Source: Periconia sp. R9002 (Eukaryota; Ascomycota; Dothideomycetes; Pleosporales; Periconiaceae). From it: a stretch of DNA of 64,000 nucleotides. Shown piece after piece: positions 56,045 through 64,000 of this stretch. Numbering within the stretch: the first letter of the stretch is position 1; every line of letters starts with the position of its first letter. The position numbers and the translations under genes were made by a program. The stretch is from positions 1 to 64,000 of the forward strand of contig JAMAHW010000088.1 of the NCBI GenBank assembly GCA_023627715.1, written 5' to 3'. Below the pieces are notes generated by a model. It saw only the letters and a program-made list of their open reading frames with translations. It had not been told where the DNA came from and did not search any database.

Positions 56045-57448
56045 ATGATAAATCCGCTTTTCCTCGTTTCGTGGAGTCTAATGATGGCCTCCACACCTCT
56101 ATCCACTACAGCAAATGGCCAGTCTCTTCCTTCATATCATCGCGAACCTCCCAACCAACATGTTCTGGGCGGTAATAGTGGCAGCAGCAAGGTACATGGA
56201 CAGCATGACATCGGCGTTGGACATTTCAGCGAATGGAGTCGTGCAACGAAGAGGCGGTTTTTTATCGATTGGCAGAATTCGCGTGAGTCGGATTGGGTGC
56301 TCGTAACAGGCAATGAAGGTGGGGACCTTGACAGTATGAGCAGCGCCCTCACGTGGGCGTATCACCTCGAGCACTCAACTATGAATACATCGAACCCAAT
56401 CAAGGCTATCGCGCTACTCCAGACTTCTATGGATGCCCTAGACTTGCGCCCCGAGAATCAAGTCGCCCTCTCCAACTCTAAAATGACCTCTGGACACGAA
56501 GATCTCCTCACCATGGACGAACTCCCCGAAGACCCGGAAACCCTCAGCAAAAAGCTCAAAGGAATGGTCCTCGTCGACCACGCCAGTCCCCTCCGTAAAT
56601 GGAGCAACGCAAAAATCCTTAGCATCTTCGACCACCACGTCGACAGGGGCGTCGCGCCGGACGCCAACCCCCGCGTCTTCGAAAAGGTCGCATCCTGCAC
56701 CACGCTCGTCGCGCGGCAAATGCTCGATGACCTCGAGCGACTCCCAGAAGAATATCACATGCCGCACGAGCTCCTCGAGATGATCCTCAGCGCCATCGCC
56801 ATCGATTCTGGCGGCCTCGAATCAGGCACAGACGCCGACATCCAAACCTCGCAACGCGTCCTCGACCGCAGCCGCTGGGCCAACCGCACCCTCCCATCCG
56901 CCATGTCTTCGCTTAACTCCGTCCTTAAGGCGGCTAAAAAGGACCTCGAGCACTTATCAGTCCGCGACCTCCTCCGCCGCGACTGGAAAGGCGACCTCGT
57001 CGACACCCCGTCCCCTCGCACTCCAACCGTAAGCCTCGGCTTCGCCTCCATCCCCTACTCCCTCTCGGACCAAATCGCCAAAACCGGCTTCGGCGAACTC
57101 TTTCACTGGTTCTCCATCCATGCCGCGTGGACCGCCGCTACGGGCGTCGACATCGACATCTGCCTCAACAAGTACAAAACGCGCGACCCCGTCACCAACG
57201 AGACGCGCAAAATCCGCGAGATTGTCCTCACGGTCAGAGACGATGTGCGCATTGACGAGCGCCAAGCGGACTCGCTGTTCCGTCTCGTGTACGACGCCCT
57301 GGAGAAGAGCGAAGAGTTGGGCTTGAAGCCCTGGGAGAGGGTTGGCGAGTTGGGCCCTAGGCAGATGGTGTGGACACATGAGAGTGGCGCGGGGAGGAAG
57401 GTTATTAGACCTATTGTTGAAGATGCGGTGAAGGGGTGGGATATGTAG
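56045..57448 (+). CDS. PPX1: Exopolyphosphatase PPX1 (DHH/DHHA2 family)
   Basis: Hydrolyses terminal phosphates from inorganic polyphosphate and is a metal-dependent DHH phosphoesterase. Single exon, 467 aa. The motifs in order are GNEGGDLDSMSSALTWAY (DxD metal site, about residues 97-114), GMVLVDHASPLRKW, ILSIFDHHVDRG (the DHH signature, about 198-209), EMILSAIAIDSGG, and the C-terminal DHHA2 domain ending WERVGELGPRQMVWTHESGA and GRKVIRPIVEDAVKGW. The N-terminus MINPLFLVSWSLMMASTPLS is hydrophobic and might be a weak targeting peptide. A start at Met13/14 would remove it. The related Ppx1/prune proteins share the motifs, but the length and DHHA2 tail favour PPX1. Confidence 0.92.
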   Translation: MINPLFLVSWSLMMASTPLSTTANGQSLPSYHREPPNQHVLGGNSGSSKVHGQHDIGVGHFSEWSRATKRRFFIDWQNSRESDWVLVTGNEGGDLDSMSSALTWAYHLEHSTMNTSNPIKAIALLQTSMDALDLRPENQVALSNSKMTSGHEDLLTMDELPEDPETLSKKLKGMVLVDHASPLRKWSNAKILSIFDHHVDRGVAPDANPRVFEKVASCTTLVARQMLDDLERLPEEYHMPHELLEMILSAIAIDSGGLESGTDADIQTSQRVLDRSRWANRTLPSAMSSLNSVLKAAKKDLEHLSVRDLLRRDWKGDLVDTPSPRTPTVSLGFASIPYSLSDQIAKTGFGELFHWFSIHAAWTAATGVDIDICLNKYKTRDPVTNETRKIREIVLTVRDDVRIDERQADSLFRLVYDALEKSEELGLKPWERVGELGPRQMVWTHESGAGRKVIRPIVEDAVKGWDM

Positions 57449-58306
57449 ATGATATGACTGGCATTTTGAGATTTGGCTTTCGTTGACGCTCCTAGTCTAG
57501 TTTGGTATTCCTTTTTGGTGGAGTTTGTTTGGCTTCTGTGTCGTGTCCTTGCGGTCAGGACGGGAATGCGATCTCAAGAAAGACAGCGAGGGAATGGGAA
57601 AAGGGAAAAGTACATAGTTTCGAGCATTCTTCCCTTCTGTTTCATTTTCTTTGTTTTTAGCATATTTTCTATTCTTTTGGAAAATCCATCCATCTTCTAA
57701 ACAACATCTACACACCAGTCAGAGGTATAAGGTACAGATTGAGAAAGAGAAGAGAGGGGGTAGGTACATGGTCGTCATATACTTGGCTTTCTGTAGAACC
57801 TGGCGTGTTACTAGGCATGAAAAAAAATATCATCTAACCATCGCAAAGTATTGATTGCTTGCAGTATCAGCGACGGATGAACGGCCGTGCCAGTGTATAT
57901 ATATATAGCTGCTGATGTAGGACATCGCGTTTAGGTGCCCGTTTTTCATTTTTCCTTTATTCTGGAGAAAGACATCAAGCTAACTTCGTAAGAAAGTTTA
58001 CAAGGGAGGTAGTGTACATTGAAGTGTAGGACGAGGGAGGAAGGCAGTATTTTTCATTCTGGTGTTGGAAAGCTTTGAAACGAATTTCGAATCATGGCCA
58101 CGAGACTCTGATAAGAAACGCATCTCAGATCCGAGGATACTTGCATTATTAATCCGTTGGGATGTTTATACAGAGCTTTGAGGGAGAGTGAACGCTTTTG
58201 AATAGGAAATCTACATTTGGGTATCTAATCTTGCGACAACGACAGGGTGATGTATGTCCATGCCTCTAGGAAATTTCCAGTAATGTCATCAAAATAAAAA
58301 CAAGAG
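57449..58306. other. Intergenic region PPX1 / hypothetical gene
   Basis: 858 bp holding two 3' ends. T-rich patches near 57640-57690 and a TATATA run near 57897-57907. A minus-strand frame at 58225-58413 reads somewhat protein-like but has no recognisable family. Confidence 0.45.
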
Positions 58307-59152
58307 TTAGCTTCTAATGCCTTGAAGCCGTCTCGATTCATCGCCACGTCTGACTTGAAGCCCTGTGACGTACCACTGTCTTGCGACCGAATAGGTAGGC
58401 AAGAACAAATCATCCTTGGCGTAGTTCAGAGCTTTACGTTTTTCCTGAACTGCTCCCTCAAGTCCATCATGCCCTCCTCGCTCGGCGGTTTCGTAGTATC
58501 GACGTCGGCGTACGAAATCTTGCGGTGGGTGCCGGCCTTCACCAGCTCTCGAAGAGTTGGATCCGCTGGCTTCGAGTTGATTTGCAAATAGATTCGGCGC
58601 ATATTTGGGTTGTCGTGGAGTGTTTCGCCCCTGTCCCAACGAACTCCAATATTGGCATCGTGTTTCGCGGTTTGGGGTGGCAAGATACGACCTCCCACAC
58701 CGCCTGGGCTGGGATTGAGGACGCGAGCCATCTGTTTCGAGCTCTTCGAGGCCATCTCGACAAGTTTATCGACACCTTCAAGGATGGCTCTAGACATTGC
58801 GTCTACCCATATGTCAGTTGTGTTACTCGTTTAATGGCTTGCTATTAGTTTTACATACAAAGTTGTAGATCCAAGTAGTGTTGCTGCGATGGTTATGGTC
58901 TGCTTTTGACTTTGGTCTACGGCTGATGAGGTTCATATACTCATCATATTGGGCCCTCACCTTAGAGGCAGTGACTTTGGGGAATTCATTTTCTGTGAAT
59001 GGTGTCGACACAGCTTCAAACGACTCATGATAGGTTCGTTGAAGCTTCAATTATATGCACGAGATTCACATGACTGCCGCCTGACCTGCGGCAAGGTTCA
59101 CATTTTCTGATTTTCCAGACTCACCCCCATAAGAGCCTTGAATAAAAGGCAT
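58307..59152 (-). CDS. Hypothetical protein, exon structure unresolved (possible broken gene)
   Basis: I do not recognise this protein. Minus-strand segments that read like protein are: MPFIQGSYGGESGKSE near 59152, AVSTPFTENEFPKVTASKVR to SNTTWIYNF (about 59010-58854), ILEGVDKLVEMASKSSKQMA to GMMDLREQFRKN (about 58788-58436) and WYVTGLQVRRGDESRRLQGI to a stop at 58307. GTATGT after WIYNF and GTAAAG after FRKN are plausible donors, and GCAAGACAG is an acceptor before WYVTG. The WIYNF donor is phase 0, while the best-looking acceptor near 58799 implies phase 1. So either an acceptor inside the next exon (near 58756) is used or a frameshift has occurred. No transmembrane helix or known motif is seen. 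Confidence 0.35.
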
Positions 59153-59371
59153 TCCAGTGAATTACGTGAGAGACGCAATGGTTAAGTAAGTATACGTGAT
59201 TCACTGACGCCCTCGTGCTTGCCTATTTGGTAGACGTTTGCTTACTGATTGGGCTAGTGCGAACCAGGCGTCTACTGTGCGACATCACACACACATACTC
59301 ATTCTCCTCTTACCCTTTCACCCACTTTGTTTCGATTTCCTACTTTACGCATCACCTCAATCTCCGTTAGT

Positions 59372-61226
59372 ATGGAGTGGATACGCCGACAGATCTTCAA
59401 GTCGTCCCAGTTGGCCAAATCGGCTCGACCAACGTCGCCCCCATCGTCGCATTCCCGGCAATATACAATGAGGTCATACGAGGGCGAAGCTCTTCGAGAC
59501 TGTGATGTGAAGGATTTCTACAAATACACCTCTGGTCGATGGCTCTGGAATGAAAAGTATCAGCTTGATAGACGTTACGTCGAATTCGACCTACCAGGTC
59601 TCTTTCAGGTCTCAGCACAAGCGATAGGAGCTCGTGACTGTGTTAAGGTTGAGAAATTACCCGAGGGAAACTTCAACAAGGTCTTCTTGATGACTATGGA
59701 TGATGGTCGAGAGTTGATTGCCAAACTCCCGAACCCGAATGCTGGACGACCGCACTTCACCACAGCTAGCGAGGCAGCCACTATGGACTATGTATGAACC
59801 CCTTGGCCTTCTTTTGGTGGACTTTAAAATTAATTGCTATTCTAGGTTCGCAATTCCCTCGGTATCCCGGCGCCTCAGGTATATGGCTGGAGCTCCTCGA
59901 CAGATAACCCCGTTAAAGCAGAGTACATCCTGATGGAACGCAGCAAGGGAGTAGAGTTGGGCGCAATATGGCCCAAGATGTCTTGGGAAGAACGACTAGA
60001 GCTTGTTGAGAATTTGGCTTTGCATGAAAAAGCCTTTGCTTCAGCTAGTTTTCCTATGTTTGGGAGTTTGTACTATGCGAAGGATCTTTCCAACCCGAGC
60101 TCCAATCAATTCCTCGATCCCGGCAATTCTATGGACAACAGAACGGCCTTTGTAGTTGGTCCAACAACCAATAGGACGTTTTTCGACTATTTAAGGGCCT
60201 TGGTCAAAGTGAATCAGGGACCCTGTAAGTATCTCTGTCTTTTTGTTATCATGCTCATCTCTAACTAGTTCACCATTAGGGTCTTCAGTCGAAGATTTCG
60301 TGCGTGCTCGCGTTGATCGGGAGCTCGCATGCATTGAGAAATTCTCGACGTATCCTTACCAACAAGGGATGTTCTACGGTCCTAACCAATATCATCCAAC
60401 CAAAGAGTTAAAGGTCGAAGTCTTACGTGACTATCTGAAAGTCGCGACCGACATTCTGCCCAAAGATATCAGCTTATCAAAACCGATCCTTTGGCACAGC
60501 GATCTGCATGCCGACAACATCTTCGTTGATCCTTCCCAACCCACAAAAATCCTCACCATCATCGACTGGCAGGCAGTGAACATTGCCCCGCTATTCCTCC
60601 AAGTATGCTATCCTTCGCTCATCGAGTTCGACGGCCCGATGCCATCAGGTTTGGCACCTATAAACCTACCCGATAACTTCGACGCCTTAACTGAAGACGC
60701 GCAGCTGGAAGCGAAGAATCTTCGCGCTGCTCAATCCATCGTCAAGCTCTACGAACTCCAGACCCTCGAGCACAGTCCAGAAGTGTTCCGTGCCCTGCAA
60801 TTCCGCAGGACACTCCCCGGTAAAATCACGGGATTAGCAAGCTCGATTTTCAGCGATGGCGAACCAATCCTGCAGGGCATGCTGATGCATCTCCAAGATC
60901 AGTGGTCTACCATCGTTTCTGCATCACCGACTATCCCGTGTCCTCTTTCCTTCAATGAAAAGCAGCGTGCGCACCAGCAACTTCTCGAAGCGAGCTGGGG
61001 CAAAGGTGTCGAGCTCATGGCTGAAGTCGTGACCGCGATTGGCGCACAGCAGGGGTGGGATGGCTGGGTACCCCATTGCAACTACGCTGTGTTCAAGGAT
61101 CGTCTAGAGCGATGCCGAGAAGAGTTTCTGGAGCGCTACGCTGGCTCGGAAGAGGAGCTGCGGGCGTGGATGAAGGCGTGGCCATTCCAGGATAGTGTGA
61201 GTGAGGAGGGGGGTTGCGTAGTTTGA
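59372..61226 (+). CDS. AIM9: AIM9-like mitochondrial phosphotransferase (APH fold)
   Basis: 581 aa, exons 59372-59791, 59846-60224 and 60280-61226. It belongs to the aminoglycoside-phosphotransferase/ACAD10-like kinase fold found in yeast Aim9. The N-terminal ~35 residues are basic and Ser-rich without acids after residue 2 (RRQIFKSSQLAKSARPTSPP), a likely mitochondrial presequence. The N-lobe has EKLPEGNFNKVFLMTMDDGR and ELIAKLPNPNAGRPHFTTAS. The Brenner catalytic motif is ILWHSDLHADNIFVD and the metal-binding Asp is in ILTIIDWQAV, both intact, so it should be active. The substrate is unknown. The final residues are Cys-Val-Val. All splice phases agree. Confidence 0.88.
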
Positions 61227-62596
61227 GAACCTGGATGTGTCACATATGTGGCCCTTTCATTCACAGAGAGATGACTGGTACCAGGCCGCTTTTTTGTGGC
61301 AGGGCGTATGACTTTTTTTCCGGAGGTTTGGTTCAGGAAGGATAATGGCGTCAAGGTACAATGGGCGTGCGAAAAGAGAGAAGTGAGTGTCTACGGTTTT
61401 GTGTTCGAACGACGAGGAACGGCACACGATTTGTACTTACGTACAGGGTCATCAGCACCTTCATCACATCATATCACGCATATGTATGTACTTTAACACA
61501 CAACTCAACATACCGCACGACACGATGGACCCTTGCCTTGGACTGGCGAGAAAATGAGAATGATACCCAACATTACCAATTTTTTTGCGAAGAGAAAAAT
61601 ATTTTCGATGACATTCAACATGGTTACGGACGTCACGATGGATACACACCTAAGCCTATACCAGCCTGGCCCGGCCAGATAGCTCTACCTGTTTCGATAC
61701 CGGTCCGGCAAGGTCATGTAATACATTTGCAAACATTTTTTTTCCATTTTTTTTTTTATCAAAAACACAGGGCCCCCCCCCTTTTCCCCCCCCCCCCCCC
61801 CCCTCTCCTTAATCGTCCCTTTCCCCTACTACCCAACCAAAAAGAAAATGGGGAAATGAGAGATGACAAACTCCCCTCACTATGAAATGTAAGATGGCAT
61901 AGCAAGTATATGTAGCAATATTATATATACTGTGGCAGACCGATTGACAGGAAGGAAGGCAGGTAGGGAATATCGGAACGTTGGATTGATGATGTTTAGA
62001 TGGATTGATGATGTTTAGATGGATTGATGATGTTTAGATGGATTGATGATGTTTAGATGGATTGGTGATGTTTAGATGGATTGGTGATGTTTAGATGGAA
62101 TAGGGATGGAGGGTGGGGTGTGTAGATTTCTTCCCTAACAATGGAAAAAATCGGGCAAGGAGAGCTGTCGGAGTTAGTGGAGTGCGTACGTGTAGAGAGT
62201 TATCGGTACCAAGTGTTTCTCCTACCTGTGTCGAATATCTAGGGTAGCAATACTCTGTGATGTTCAACTTAAATTCCATGGAGAGTTATGTTAGATGTGT
62301 ACATAGGGCTAATTTGTGGCGTGGGTAACGTCCATACTTTCTTTTCTTTTCTTTTCTTTTTTTTTTCTTTTTTTTTTTTTTTTTTGGGTAGAAGCAAAAG
62401 AAAAGGACTACATGTGAACGATGAAGGGAAACAGTAGTGGGAGGGGTATCATGAATTTATATTATTATCAACAACTGAGCACCACTACGTCGTCGACGAC
62501 GGAAGATGTATAGCAACTACGTAGTTGAGGTTCTTGTTATGCCCTCGGAGCATCCTAGTCTCACCATTCATCTATCCACTAGGGATGCCAGACAAT
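61227..62596. other. Tail-to-tail intergenic region AIM9 / ATG6 with repeats
   Basis: 1.37 kb without a gene. It contains C-runs at about 61771-61803, a 19-bp minisatellite and a CTTTT/T-rich tract at about 62341-62385. Confidence 0.6.
61983..62096. repeat. 19 bp minisatellite, six units
   Basis: Six head-to-tail copies of GGATTGATGATGTTTAGAT. The first four are identical, and the last two share one A-to-G change (GGATTGGTG). A partial seventh copy follows. The near identity means recent expansion. Confidence 0.95.
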
Positions 62597-64000
62597 TTAC
62601 CTCCGCCTCATAGCATGCGTCTCGACATTATTCGCATGCGCGAGGAGATACTTACAACACGTAAGCGTATACTTGCACGCCTTAGTCCACGCCTCCTCCT
62701 TATTCAAAGCAAGCTTAATGCTCTGATCATGGATGCGATCTTTGCGGATTTCGTAGGGCAACTTCATGCCTCCGCCAGCGCCGCTTGTGCCAGCGGTGGC
62801 GGCGGTGCTGGCTGCCACGTTGGAGCTATTGGTAGCGCCGCCGCTGCTGCCCTGATTCTCGACGAACTCGCCGAGTTGGCGGAGGCACTCGAGGAACGCG
62901 ACCATGGCGTTGTCGAACTTGCGGTGCAGGAAGCCGAAGTTGATGGGGAAGTCGCCGGAGGAGTAGAGCTCGAGACGTTGCGGGCGGGATGCGGAGGCGG
63001 CTGTTGTGGCTGCTGCTGCCGCCGCGGTCAAGGAAGCTCGTGCGTCGGTTGCTGTTGAGTTGGCGACGGTGCCTGGTTTGCCCTCCATTTTAATGATGAC
63101 CGAGGTTGATCCCATGGGGAGCAGTTCGTAGTTTTGGAACTTGTAGCCTAGGCGTTCGGCGAGGGTGGCAAGGAGGAGACATGTTTGGCCCCATGCGGCA
63201 TTGATTTCGGGCCAGTCGACGTACGGCGATGGGAGGCGGCCGAGTCGGAGGCCGTTGATGGTGGCGAAGTGTGAGTCGTGGCTGATGTTGAAGGTGTCAT
63301 TGTATACACTCCGTCGTTGGAGCTGAGTGAGGAGGTGTTGGTCGTGGGCGAGTTTAGTGACGAGAGCGTCGCGTTCGTTCTGGAAGGCGGAGAGAGTGGA
63401 AGAGAAGGAGTTGCGGCGCTTCCAGAACTCGGATTCTTCTTGGTCGAGCTGATGTGACTCGGCTTCGAGAGCGGCAAGTTGCGCGTCGAGTTCTGCCTTT
63501 TCGGTCTCGTACTGCTCGAGTTTTGCTATGCCGGCGGCTTCTGCTTTCCTTGCTTTTTGGAGGGAGGCTGCTGCGACTTTTATCTCCTCCGCGCTGGGGA
63601 CGTCGGTGTTGGCTCGCCGGAGGTAGTCTACGTATGCATCCCGTTCTCGTGTTGCAACTGCTAGTCGCTTCTGCAGCCCGTCCACAAGTAGCTCTGTACA
63701 TTCTACGCATATAGGATGATCGATATCAGATCGCGCTGAGAGGATTTCGAACATGCGGTTTGTGGTTTCAAGGCCGTCGGCCAGGCTTCCTCCTCCTGCT
63801 GTGCCTGATGCTGTACCTGTGACATTCGCTCTCCTCGTTGTCGCCTCGCTGGTTTTTGAAGTAGTTTCCTCTGCTGCAACATCTTGTCCTGGTGTTTCGT
63901 CGCGAGCTGGCGAAGGGGATGGATTCATCATCGACTCGGACATGTGTATGTCGATGAAAGACATGGCGGGATTTTGGGTCGCATTCTGGTTCTGACGGGC
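62597..64000 (-). CDS. ATG6: Autophagy protein ATG6/Beclin-1 (VPS30), 5' part outside window
   Basis: A subunit of the class III PI3-kinase complexes (Vps34-Vps15-Atg6 with Atg14 or Vps38), acting in autophagosome formation and endosomal sorting. The frame is open to the right edge (ARQNQNATQNPAMSFIDIHM), so the N-terminus lies beyond 64000; 467 residues are visible. HPICVECTELLVDGLQKRLA opens the coiled-coil region (about residues 95-225 of the visible part). The evolutionarily conserved domain follows: YNDTFNISHDSHFATINGLR, LGRLPSPYVDWPEINAAWGQ, LLATLAERLGYKFQNYELLP, SGDFPINFGFLHRKFDNAM and ACKYTLTCCKYLLAHANNVE. An Ala/Thr-rich insert (about TAAAAAATTAASAS) and a Gly/Ser/Ala-rich one interrupt the ECD. 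The stop is TAA at 62597. A GGTAAAT there could be a donor for one more small exon, which is not needed. Confidence 0.93.
   Translation of the reverse strand, partial: ARQNQNATQNPAMSFIDIHMSESMMNPSPSPARDETPGQDVAAEETTSKTSEATTRRANVTGTASGTAGGGSLADGLETTNRMFEILSARSDIDHPICVECTELLVDGLQKRLAVATRERDAYVDYLRRANTDVPSAEEIKVAAASLQKARKAEAAGIAKLEQYETEKAELDAQLAALEAESHQLDQEESEFWKRRNSFSSTLSAFQNERDALVTKLAHDQHLLTQLQRRSVYNDTFNISHDSHFATINGLRLGRLPSPYVDWPEINAAWGQTCLLLATLAERLGYKFQNYELLPMGSTSVIIKMEGKPGTVANSTATDARASLTAAAAAATTAASASRPQRLELYSSGDFPINFGFLHRKFDNAMVAFLECLRQLGEFVENQGSSGGATNSSNVAASTAATAGTSGAGGGMKLPYEIRKDRIHDQSIKLALNKEEAWTKACKYTLTCCKYLLAHANNVETHAMRRR

Noticed and set aside
1..64000. CRISPR arrays, operons, ribosomal binding sites, transposase or reverse-transcriptase genes, biosynthetic megasynthases
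   Set aside because: None seen. The spliced genes mark this as eukaryotic DNA, and no mobile-element protein motifs (integrase, RT, transposase) or PKS/NRPS motifs were found in any frame examined.

Overview
The window is nuclear DNA from a filamentous ascomycete (Pezizomycotina). The class is uncertain; the style and gene content suggest Dothideomycetes. Evidence: genes are split by 47-100 nt introns with GTRNGT donors and CTAAC-like branch points, both strands are used, intergenic stretches are long and rich in microsatellites, and several proteins are typical of filamentous fungi (a CreB-type deubiquitinase, a PAS hybrid histidine kinase, a HeLo-domain protein). I rebuilt 20 protein-coding loci by hand-joining exons. 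One of them is a poorly resolved hypothetical gene and one (ATG6) runs off the right edge.

Layout. 1-12 kb holds creB (+), the elongation factor TFIIS (-) sharing a 384 bp divergent promoter with the NuA4 subunit EAF6 (+), and a two-finger C2H2 regulator (-) whose upstream side is a 7.9 kb stretch with no credible gene. 19.9-30.2 kb holds an eight-exon PAS/hybrid histidine kinase (-), the four-exon small secretory protein YOS1 (+), and a UBE3D/HECT_2-type E3 (-). 30.5-38.6 kb is the most accessory-looking part: a HeLo-domain protein with a degenerate kinase-like C-terminus, a multi-pass membrane protein convergent with it (4 bp between stop codons), and, divergent from that, a 1414-residue kinase + ankyrin + transmembrane protein. 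Diverged tandem repeats lie beyond it. 40.3-46.6 kb is housekeeping: UTP12/DIP2 (-), ARPC2 (+) and dynamitin/JNM1 (+). 46.6-51.7 kb is largely non-coding and contains a degenerate tRNA-like element. 51.7-64 kb holds an F-box-like protein, a WrbA/Pst2-type NAD(P)H:quinone oxidoreductase, exopolyphosphatase PPX1, an uncertain hypothetical gene, an AIM9-like phosphotransferase and the ATG6/Beclin C-terminal part.

Most genes are unrelated housekeeping functions. Two places look more interesting. First, the 30.5-38.6 kb group combines a HeLo (MLKL/HET-S-like) effector fold, a pseudokinase, an apparently active kinase, ankyrin repeats and membrane segments, which is the parts list of fungal self/non-self recognition and regulated cell death. 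Second, the quinone oxidoreductase ends at a TGA that is followed, in the same frame, by 56 open codons of linker-like sequence ending in a CaaX-like Cys-Asn-Val-Gln. This suggests stop-codon readthrough, alternative splicing or a recently acquired stop. All gene names are by recognition of sequence; no database search was possible.
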